A model generated the notes under the pieces. The model had not been told where the DNA came from. It saw only the letters and a program-made list of their open reading frames with translations, and did no database searches. A stretch of DNA of 56,550 nucleotides from Thermoleophilia bacterium (lineage in GTDB: Bacteria > Actinomycetota > Thermoleophilia > Gaiellales > SKUG01): contig JAOPYQ010000038.1 in the NCBI GenBank assembly GCA_025964555.1, positions 1-56,550 of the forward strand, given 5' to 3'. This document shows, one piece after another, positions 50,174-56,550 of the stretch (position 1 is its first letter; every line of letters begins with the position of its first letter). Both the position numbers and the translations under genes were made by a program.

Positions 50174-51355
50174 ATGCCCGCTGCCACCGCCACGCCCCTC
50201 TCGTTCCAGCTCTCCGACGAGCACGAGCTGCTGCGCTCCACCGTCCGGGACTTCGCCGAGCAGGTCGTCGCGCCCAAGGCCGAGGAGATGGACCACACCG
50301 GCGAGTTCCCGTACGAAATCGTGCGCGGCATGGCCGACCTCGGGATCATGGGCATCACGATCCCCGAGGAGTACGGCGGCGCGGGCGCCGACACGCTCAG
50401 CTACGCGATCGCGGTCGAGGAGCTCGGTCGCATCGACAGCTCCGTGTCGATCACGATGTGCGCGCACCACTCGCTCGGCACCCTGCCGATCTACTACTTC
50501 GGCAATGACCAGCAGAAGCAGGACTGGCTCCCCCAGCTGGCGAGCGGCGAGAAGCTGCATGCCTTCGGCCTGACCGAGCCGGGTGCCGGCTCCGACGCCG
50601 GCGCGGCCCGGACCACCGCGCGACGCGACGGTGACGAATGGGTCATCAACGGCTCCAAGATCTTCATCACGAACGCCGGCACCGACATGACCTTCGGAGT
50701 CACCGTGACCGCGGTCACCGGCGAGGACGAGAAGGGCCGCCCGGCGATCAGCACGATCATGATCCCCAACGGGACGCCCGGCTACGAGATCAGCGCGCCG
50801 ATGAAGAAGATGGGCTGGCACGCATCCGACACGCGCGCGCTCAGCTTCAACGACGTGCGCGTGCCTGCGGAGCACCTCGTCGGACCCGAGGGCAAGGGCT
50901 TCACGCAGTTCCTCAAGATCCTCGACGGCGGCCGCATCGGCGTGGCGTCGCTCGGCCTGGGTCTCGCGCAGGGCGCATTCGAGCAGGCGCTCAAGTACGC
51001 CAAGGAGCGCAACCAGTTCGGCAAGCCGATCGCCGGTTTCCAGGCGATGGCGTTCAAGCTCGCCGACATGGCGGCTGACATCGAGACCGCGCGCCTCATC
51101 ACGTACAAGGCCGCGTGGGAGAAGGACCAGGGCCTCGACTTCACCCAGACCGCTGCGATCGCCAAGCTCAAGACGGGCATCCTCGCGCGCGAGGTGGCGA
51201 ACCTGTCGCTGCAGATCCACGGTGGCTACGGCTTCATGGACGAGTTCCCCATCTCGCGCTTCTATCGCGACGCCAAGATCCTCGAGATCGGCGAGGGCAC
51301 CAACGAGGTGCAGCAGATGGTCATCGCGCGCGGCCTCGGCATCAAGCTCAACTAG
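50174..51355 (+). CDS. Acyl-CoA dehydrogenase
   Basis: 393 residues, usual length. FGLTEPGAGSDAGAARTTA and the FAD-binding WVINGSKIFITNAG are standard. The catalytic glutamate occurs in the C-terminal EIGEGTNEVQ, the position used by short/medium-chain enzymes. Isovaleryl-CoA dehydrogenases use a glutamate elsewhere, so this is more likely a butyryl/short-chain enzyme than the missing first step of the liu pathway. The leader has TAGGCT and AAAGGAC. Confidence 0.92.
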   Translation: MPAATATPLSFQLSDEHELLRSTVRDFAEQVVAPKAEEMDHTGEFPYEIVRGMADLGIMGITIPEEYGGAGADTLSYAIAVEELGRIDSSVSITMCAHHSLGTLPIYYFGNDQQKQDWLPQLASGEKLHAFGLTEPGAGSDAGAARTTARRDGDEWVINGSKIFITNAGTDMTFGVTVTAVTGEDEKGRPAISTIMIPNGTPGYEISAPMKKMGWHASDTRALSFNDVRVPAEHLVGPEGKGFTQFLKILDGGRIGVASLGLGLAQGAFEQALKYAKERNQFGKPIAGFQAMAFKLADMAADIETARLITYKAAWEKDQGLDFTQTAAIAKLKTGILAREVANLSLQIHGGYGFMDEFPISRFYRDAKILEIGEGTNEVQQMVIARGLGIKLN

Positions 51356-51364
51356 GTCGAGCGG

Positions 51365-51370
51365 TATGCT
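51365..51370 (+). promoter_or_regulatory. -10 element of a leaderless promoter for rmlC
   Basis: TATGCT, seven bases, ATG. Confidence 0.4.
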
Positions 51371-51377
51371 CCGAGAC

Positions 51378-51974
51378 ATGGATACCGCGCCGAGCCCGAC
51401 CGTCGACCCTGCCGTTCGCGAGCGACACGACCTCGCCCCGTGCGAGCCTCGCATCGAGGGCGTCGTCATTCGCGCGCTCACCCGGCACGGCGATGCGCGG
51501 GGCGGCTTCACCGAGACGTACCGCCAGGAGTGGTTCGACGGTCCGGCTATGCTGCAGGGCAACCGCTCGGACTCCGCCGCAGGCACCATTCGCGGGCTGC
51601 ACTTCCATCGCAAGCAGGCCGACTACTGGCTCTGCCTCAAGGGGACCCTGCTCGCCTGCCTCTTCGACGCGCGACCGGGCAGTCCGACCGAGGGCGTCAC
51701 GCAGGGCGTCGTGCTCACCGACGCGACCAACGCCGGCATCTACATCCCGCCGGGCGTCGCACACGGCTTCGCAGCGCTCGAGGATGCCACCCTCACGTAC
51801 CTCGTCGACAACTACTACGACGGTGGCGACGAGTTCGGCGTGCGCTGGGACGATCCAGAGGTCGCGATGGACTGGGGAATCGTCGATCCGATCCTGTCCG
51901 GGCGCGACGCCGAGTGCGAGACGCTCGCCCAGCTGCGCGAGGCCGGCTCGATGCCCGCCCCCTGGACCGCCTGA
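51378..51974 (+). CDS. rmlC: dTDP-4-dehydrorhamnose 3,5-epimerase-like protein
   Basis: 198 residues. RGGFTETYRQEWF, TIRGLHFHRKQADYWLCLKG with the catalytic-type His, and IYIPPGVAHGFAALEDATLTYLVDNYY are the RmlC cupin signatures. It converts the 4-keto sugar for dTDP-rhamnose. It stands alone without rmlA/B/D nearby, so a different nucleotide sugar is possible. The N-terminal ~25 residues before the cupin core are extra. Confidence 0.9.
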   Translation: MDTAPSPTVDPAVRERHDLAPCEPRIEGVVIRALTRHGDARGGFTETYRQEWFDGPAMLQGNRSDSAAGTIRGLHFHRKQADYWLCLKGTLLACLFDARPGSPTEGVTQGVVLTDATNAGIYIPPGVAHGFAALEDATLTYLVDNYYDGGDEFGVRWDDPEVAMDWGIVDPILSGRDAECETLAQLREAGSMPAPWTA

Positions 51975-51987
51975 CGACCCGAAGACA

Positions 51988-52017
51988 CATCGGGCTCCCG
52001 CACGCGGGAACCCGATG
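51988..52017. terminator. Hairpin between rmlC and the convergent small gene
   Basis: CATCGGG-CTCCCG and CGGGAA-CCCGATG arms around a short loop. Confidence 0.5.
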
Positions 52018-52043
52018 GAAATCACGTAGCTGTCGTGGTGCGA

Positions 52044-52556
52044 CTACTTCATGCCGGCGGCGCCGAGCGCCGAACCGAGCGTGGAGATCGTCTCCTCGCC
52101 CTCGTCCGGGTCGGTGCGGATGCCCCAGCCGATACCCCAACCCTGGGCGGTGTCCTTGCCGTCGATGAGGTCGGCGACGCGGTTGCCGATGTCGACGGCG
52201 GTCTCGCCCGGCGCGCGCAGCGTGCTGGACACGTTCGACGACATGATGAGCATCGCGAAGCCGGCGATCGTGTTGAGCAGGCCGGTCGCCTTGCCGACGC
52301 CCTTGATGTTGGCGGTCTTGTCCTTGAGCAGGCTCGTGCCGGTGATGACTGTCTCGAACGGGACGATCGCAGCCTTGTCCGCCTGCACCGCCGCGAGCTT
52401 CGTCGCCTGCTGGTAGCCGGCGGTCGTCGAGCGGATCAGGTCACCGATGATGCCCTGGACGCCGCCACCGGCGACTTCGGGCTTCGGCGCCACCGGCGTC
52501 GCGGGCGACAGCCTCGGCGTGGCGGTGATGACGGGCGTGGCGGCGACTGGATCCAT
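52044..52556 (-). CDS. 170-residue signal-less protein with one hydrophobic segment
   Basis: From ATG 52556. Opens MDPVAATPVITATPRLSPATP, a Thr/Ala/Pro-rich leader without a signal peptide. An amphipathic central region follows (IRSTTAGYQQATKLAAVQADK). One hydrophobic helix TGLLNTIAGFAMLIMSS is present, and the C-terminus is acidic and Gly-rich. GAGGGAGCG precedes the ATG. The overall style resembles the other signal-less proteins at 16835-18646 and 25612-25200. No family recognised. Confidence 0.65.
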   Translation of the reverse strand: MDPVAATPVITATPRLSPATPVAPKPEVAGGGVQGIIGDLIRSTTAGYQQATKLAAVQADKAAIVPFETVITGTSLLKDKTANIKGVGKATGLLNTIAGFAMLIMSSNVSSTLRAPGETAVDIGNRVADLIDGKDTAQGWGIGWGIRTDPDEGEETISTLGSALGAAGMK

Positions 52557-52672
52557 GCGGAGCGCTCCCTCGAGAAGGTTCGACGGACATCGAACCATGC
52601 CGCGACCGGTCCGGTCACGGCAGCCGGGTCGGGCTGGGCCGCTGCGGCCACCGCGGCGGCCGGATCGTCCCG

Positions 52673-53896
52673 TCAGTGCGCTCCGCGCAGCACCGGGTAG
52701 CCGGCGCCGGTGAGCGCCGCCTCGACCTCCGCGACGTGCTCGACGTTGCGCGTCTGGAGCGTCAGGTCCACGCGCGTCTCGCCGATGCGCAGGTCCACGC
52801 CCTCGCGGTGGTGCTCGACGCCGAGCACGTTCACGCGCGTGCCCGCAAGCAGCGCGAGCAGGCGCGACAGCTCGCCCGGACGATCGGGGATGACCGTGCC
52901 CAGGTACAGGAAGCGTCCGACGGTGGTCAGGCCGTGACGGATCACCGGCACGAGGTTGGCGGGGTCGATGTTGCCGCCGGCGACGACGAGCACGACCGGA
53001 CCCGTCGACGTCACCTTGCCCGCAAGCAGCGCAGCCAGCGATGCGGCGCCCGCACCCTCCAGGACCTGCTTGGCGCGCTCCATGCTCCACAGGATCGCGC
53101 TGGAGAGCTCCTCCTCCGACACCTCGACGACATCGTCGATCAAATCCTTGAGCATCTCGAAGTTGAGCGTCCCGAGCTGCTTGACCGCGATGCCGTCGGC
53201 GATGGACGGTCGCGCATCGACCTGCGTGGAGGCTCCCGCCGCGAGCGACACGCGCAGCGTCGGATGCGCGGCGGCCTGCACGGCGACGATCCGACACGAC
53301 GGGCGCAGCTCGCGCAGCACCATCCCGATCCCGGCCGCGAGCCCGCCGCCACCGACCGGGATGACGACCGTCGCCACTTCCGGGAGCTGCTCGAAGATCT
53401 CGAGGCCGAGCGTGCCCTGCCCGGCGATGACCTGCGGATCGTCGAACGGGTGCACGAACACCGCGTTGCGTTCCTGGCAGAACACGTTCGCCGCGATGAG
53501 CGCCTCGCCGAGGTTCGCACCTTCGAGGCGCACGGTCGCGCCGTAGTTGCGGGTCGCCTCGACCTTCGAGAGCGACGCGTCCTCGGGCATGAAGATCGTC
53601 GCCTCGACCCCGAGCTCCGAGGCGGCGACCGCGACGCCCTGGGCGTGGTTGCCGGCGCTCGCGGCGACGACGCCACGCGCGCGCTCGTCGTCGGTGAGCT
53701 GCCCGATCACGTTGAGCGCGCCGCGCAGCTTGAACGAGCCGGTGCGCTGCAGGTGCTCGCACTTGAGGTAGACGTCCTGGCCGACGAACGGGTCGAGCGT
53801 GTGCTTGCGCAGCATCGGCGTGCTGCGGATGTCGCGTGCGATGCGATCGCGCGCCGCGAACACGTCCTCCATGGTCAGCTTGGCGGTCTGGCTCAC
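52673..53896 (-). CDS. ilvA: Threonine dehydratase with C-terminal ACT domain
   Basis: 407 residues, GTG 53896 overlapping the meaB stop. RTGSFKLRGA carries the PLP-binding lysine, SAGNHAQGVA is the substrate loop, and VGGGGLAAG is the phosphate-binding Gly loop. The last ~80 residues (YLGTVIPDRPGELSRLL...) form an ACT regulatory domain. The length fits the single-ACT TdcB/IlvA short form, which deaminates threonine to 2-oxobutyrate. The coupling to meaB fits a propionate/methylmalonyl link, because 2-oxobutyrate leads to propionyl-CoA. Confidence 0.92.
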   Translation of the reverse strand: MSQTAKLTMEDVFAARDRIARDIRSTPMLRKHTLDPFVGQDVYLKCEHLQRTGSFKLRGALNVIGQLTDDERARGVVAASAGNHAQGVAVAASELGVEATIFMPEDASLSKVEATRNYGATVRLEGANLGEALIAANVFCQERNAVFVHPFDDPQVIAGQGTLGLEIFEQLPEVATVVIPVGGGGLAAGIGMVLRELRPSCRIVAVQAAAHPTLRVSLAAGASTQVDARPSIADGIAVKQLGTLNFEMLKDLIDDVVEVSEEELSSAILWSMERAKQVLEGAGAASLAALLAGKVTSTGPVVLVVAGGNIDPANLVPVIRHGLTTVGRFLYLGTVIPDRPGELSRLLALLAGTRVNVLGVEHHREGVDLRIGETRVDLTLQTRNVEHVAEVEAALTGAGYPVLRGAH

Positions 53897-54885
53897 GAGC
53901 TGAACACTTCCTCGAACAGGCGCATGGTGGTGCTGAGCGGATCGAGCTCGCGGCGGTGCATCGCATCGAGCGCCTCGCGCAGGCGAGGGTCCTCCTCCAC
54001 GCGCGCCTGCAGCCGACGCAGCGCGCGGGCCGACGCGAGCGTGAACACCTCGCTCTCGAGGTTCGCGCGGCGACGAGCCTCGAAGCGACCGTCCTGCGCC
54101 ATGTGCTCGCGGTGGGCGTGGATCTTGTCCCAGAGCTTCTCGATGCCCTCGCCGCGCACCGCTTCGGTCTCGACGATCGGCGGGGTCCACTCGCGCCGGT
54201 CGAGCGTAAGGATCGAGCGCACCTGCGCGTGCATCGTCTTGGCCATCGGGTGGTCGGCCTTGTTGATGACGATGATGTCGGGAATCTCCATCACGCCCGC
54301 CTTGAGTGCCTGCACCGCATCGCCCGAGCCCGGCATGAGCACGAGCACGATCGTGTCCGCGATGCGCGCGATCTCGATCTCGCTCTGGCCGACGCCCACC
54401 GTCTCGAGGAAGACCTCGTCCGCGCCCCAGGCGTCGAGCAGCAGTGCTGCCTGCAGCGACGCCTCGGCGAGCCCACCCAGGTGCCCGCGCGTGCCCATCG
54501 AGCGGATGAACACGTTGCGGTCGAGGAAGTGGTCGGCGAGGCGGATGCGATCGCCGAGCAGGGCACCTTCGGTGAACGGGCTCGAGGGGTCGACGCTCAC
54601 GATCCCGATGCGATCATCGGGTCGGGCGACGCGCAGGTCCTTCACCATCGCGCCCATGAGGCTGCTCTTGCCGACGCCGGGCGGCCCGGTGATGCCGAGC
54701 AGGTGCGCGTCGCCGGTCGCCGGATACAGCCCGGACACGAGCTCGTGCCCGATCGGGTCGCCGTTTTCGACCAGCGAGATCCCGCGTGCGAGCGCGCGTC
54801 GGTCACCGCTCGTGAGCCGGCTCGCGAGCGACGCGGCGTCGGCCGGCAGCGCTGTCGAGGTGGGAGCCGGATCGTCCATCTTCAT
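53893..54885 (-). CDS. meaB: MeaB/ArgK-family GTPase (methylmalonyl-CoA mutase chaperone)
   Basis: 330 residues from ATG 54885. GITGPPGVGKSSLMGAM is the P-loop, VDPSSPFTEGALLGDRIRL the signature of the family, FLETVGVGQSEIEIA the switch region, and NKAD the base-specificity motif. It guards and reloads adenosylcobalamin-dependent mutases. No mutase subunit is in the window. It is co-transcribed with threonine dehydratase downstream (four-base overlap). Confidence 0.93.
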   Translation of the reverse strand: MKMDDPAPTSTALPADAASLASRLTSGDRRALARGISLVENGDPIGHELVSGLYPATGDAHLLGITGPPGVGKSSLMGAMVKDLRVARPDDRIGIVSVDPSSPFTEGALLGDRIRLADHFLDRNVFIRSMGTRGHLGGLAEASLQAALLLDAWGADEVFLETVGVGQSEIEIARIADTIVLVLMPGSGDAVQALKAGVMEIPDIIVINKADHPMAKTMHAQVRSILTLDRREWTPPIVETEAVRGEGIEKLWDKIHAHREHMAQDGRFEARRRANLESEVFTLASARALRRLQARVEEDPRLREALDAMHRRELDPLSTTMRLFEEVFSS

Positions 54886-55031
54886 CCGGACGGTATCACG
54901 ACGGATCCCCCCATTCCGGACCGGTCGCGGGTCGTCCGCGGAACCCGCCGCACAATCGGCGCTCAAGCACGATTCACCCGATGCCGATGCGGGGCGTAGC
55001 GCACGGTACGCACCACTACCCGTGCGCTCAC

Positions 55032-56550
55032 ATGCACGTGTCCAAGACCAAGCCCACCATCGCCAACGCCCTCAGCTCGTCCGGCATCAGCCGGAAGCTG
55101 ACGTTTGCCTTCTTCGCGGTCATCGTGGTCGCGTTCTTCTCCCTGCCCGTCACGTTCATGTCGTTCAAGGACATCGACGCGGCCAGCAACCAGGCGAAGA
55201 AGTCCTCGGTGACGCTCCAGAACGTCTCCATCTTCCAGCGCAAGATCGAGACGGTGCGCGCCTCGGCACGTGACCAGATGGCCCGCGACAACCAGGTCGT
55301 GCGCGGCAACCTCACGGAGACGCTGCAGGAAGCGCTCGACGCGGCACGCTGCATCGGCGAGCCCGCGAAGTGCTCGGGATCGCTCAAGCCAGGCGAGACG
55401 CTCCCCGCCGACGAGGCAGCCCGCTGGCAGCAGATCGCGGCCACCGCGCTCAAGGCCAAGCAGGCGTTCCAGAACGACATCTCCGGCGGCAACTCGGCGG
55501 TGACGCAGCTCGATCGCACGCTCGCGAACGAGGTCAACGCGCCGTCGCAGGAGCTGTCGGAGCGGATCGCGGCGCGCGGGCTGGATGCGCAGTCGAAGAT
55601 CCGCACCGCGATCGCGAGCTCCACCGGGCTGCTCGTCGGCACGATGATCGGCTCGTTCCTGCTGGCGGCGTTGCTCGCCACGATGATCCCGCGCCGGCTC
55701 ATGAAGCGCCTCGAGCACCTGCGGCATGTGTCGCACCGCCTCGCGCACGGCGACCTGGAAGCGCGTGCCGACGAGCGACTCGCCAATCGCAAGGACGAGA
55801 TCGGCGACCTCATCTCCGACTTCAACCTCATGGCGATGGCGATGCAGCGCAACACCGTGGAGCTGCGCACCGCGCAGGAACAGCTGCACATCGCGCTGCA
55901 GCAGGAGCAGGAGCGCGCCACGCGCGACCCGCTCACCGGCCTGCGCAACCACCGCTACTTCCAGGATTCGCTCAGCGCGGAGATCGAGCGCTGCCGCCGC
56001 ACGGGCGGGCACGTGTCGATCGCGGTGCTCGACCTCGACAACTTCAAGTCCGTCAACGACCGCTTCGGCCACAGCGAGGGCGACGCGGTGCTGCGCCGCG
56101 CGACGAAGGGCATCTCCGACAACCTGCGCCCCTACGACCTGGCCTGTCGCCTCGGCGGCGAGGAGTTCGGCGTGATCTTCCCGGAGGCGGATGCGGAAGA
56201 GGCGAAGATGGTGCTCGACCGCATCGCCGAACACATCCTGCCGTTCGGCCCCAACGGCGAGCGCCTCTCGTTCTCGGGCGGCATCACGACGTGGCCGATG
56301 CACGCGGAATCGCAGACCGACCTGTTCCATCGCGCGGACGAGGCGTCGTACGCCGCGAAGATGCAGGGCAAGGCGTGCTCGGTCATCTACGACCCCGCCA
56401 AGGTCGTGTCGATGGACAGCGAGGAGCGCAGCAAGTCGCGCCAGCGCGACGCGATGCTGACGACCGCCACCACGCTCGTGAGCGCCGTCGACCAGAAGGA
56501 TCCCTACACGCGCAACCACTCGGAGCTCGTCGCCATCTATGCCGCGACGA
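55032..56550 (+). CDS. Membrane GGDEF protein entering an HD-GYP domain (partial, 3' end outside window)
   Basis: Open to the right edge, at least 506 residues. TM1 (~24-44) and TM2 (~198-220) flank a ~150-residue helical sensor with a Cys pair. Then come HAMP (~221-275) and a GGDEF domain with intact active site GGEEF (375-379). The inhibitory I-site RPYD is five residues before it, so diguanylate cyclase activity with product feedback is expected. Residues ~485 on read LVSAVDQKDPYTRNHSELVAIYA, the start of an HD-GYP phosphodiesterase domain. Thus one protein may both make and degrade c-di-GMP. Confidence 0.9.
   Translation, partial: MHVSKTKPTIANALSSSGISRKLTFAFFAVIVVAFFSLPVTFMSFKDIDAASNQAKKSSVTLQNVSIFQRKIETVRASARDQMARDNQVVRGNLTETLQEALDAARCIGEPAKCSGSLKPGETLPADEAARWQQIAATALKAKQAFQNDISGGNSAVTQLDRTLANEVNAPSQELSERIAARGLDAQSKIRTAIASSTGLLVGTMIGSFLLAALLATMIPRRLMKRLEHLRHVSHRLAHGDLEARADERLANRKDEIGDLISDFNLMAMAMQRNTVELRTAQEQLHIALQQEQERATRDPLTGLRNHRYFQDSLSAEIERCRRTGGHVSIAVLDLDNFKSVNDRFGHSEGDAVLRRATKGISDNLRPYDLACRLGGEEFGVIFPEADAEEAKMVLDRIAEHILPFGPNGERLSFSGGITTWPMHAESQTDLFHRADEASYAAKMQGKACSVIYDPAKVVSMDSEERSKSRQRDAMLTTATTLVSAVDQKDPYTRNHSELVAIYAAT

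Noticed and set aside
1..56550. CRISPR arrays, insertion sequences, prophage, rRNA/tRNA genes
   Set aside because: No regularly spaced repeats, transposase or integrase motifs, phage structural genes, or convincing tRNA/rRNA sequence were seen.

Overview
High-GC bacterial DNA with dense, mostly short-spaced genes. The futalosine (Mqn) menaquinone route, an actinobacterial-style bc/aa3 respiratory chain, leaderless -10/start-codon arrangements and a leucine catabolic operon suggest an actinomycetote. My best guess is a Thermoleophilia-like lineage (Solirubrobacter/Patulibacter/Conexibacter type). That placement is inference only; no rRNA or tRNA gene is visible.

Layout. 1-1769: end of a cytochrome bc operon (cytochrome b N-half, then a subunit IV-cytochrome c fusion). 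1883-9370: quinone block (UbiX-type flavin prenyltransferase, MenG methyltransferase, polyprenyl diphosphate synthase, MqnE, and a fused MqnA-MqnC protein), interrupted by a lipoprotein, a membrane protein and PhnA. 9517-16755: a Cys/Trp-rich mini-protein, a membrane-anchored thioredoxin-like protein, and the ctaC-ctaD-ctaE oxidase operon on the minus strand, then DedA. 16835-18646: three tandem paralogues of unknown function. 18761-23060: surface-sugar genes (DegT aminotransferase, DUF354, CapD-type dehydratase). 23100-26523: APH(6)-type kinase and two signal-less C39-like cysteine peptidases. 26933-32658: ATP sulfurylase, a small FlgM-reminiscent protein, an MhqO/MhqD-like quinone-detoxification pair under a palindromic operator, and an O-antigen-ligase-like protein. 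32618-33833: an AbiEi/DUF559 gene bracketed by 44-nt palindromic repeats. 33965-35650: a 561-residue glycine-rich hydrophobic protein. 35808-41141: leucine/isovalerate operon liuBCDE. 41176-46326: hemolysin III, a protein of unknown function, a soluble orphan FlhA (FHIPEP) cytoplasmic-domain protein with a small membrane protein, Nudix, spondin-domain protein, DoxX. 46675-46765: a cyclic-di-GMP-I (GEMM) riboswitch on the minus strand. 46856-56550: LysM-polysaccharide deacetylase, PepA, SGNH hydrolase, acyl-CoA dehydrogenase, RmlC, a signal-less small protein, threonine dehydratase, MeaB, and a membrane GGDEF protein entering an HD-GYP domain at the right edge.

How it fits together. Two themes stand out. 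One is menaquinone respiration: quinone synthesis beside its consumers (bc complex, aa3 oxidase) and a quinone-stress operon. The other, less conventional, is a scattered group of signal-less proteins with Ser/Thr/Ala/Pro-rich N-termini (9517, 16835, 17478, 18146, 25200-, 26523-, 28207, 52556-), together with a free-standing FlhA export-gate cytoplasmic domain, a c-di-GMP riboswitch and a c-di-GMP enzyme. I propose, as a hypothesis only, that some of these are non-classical or type III-like export substrates. The FlhA-domain identity and the riboswitch are supported by sequence; the link between them is not.
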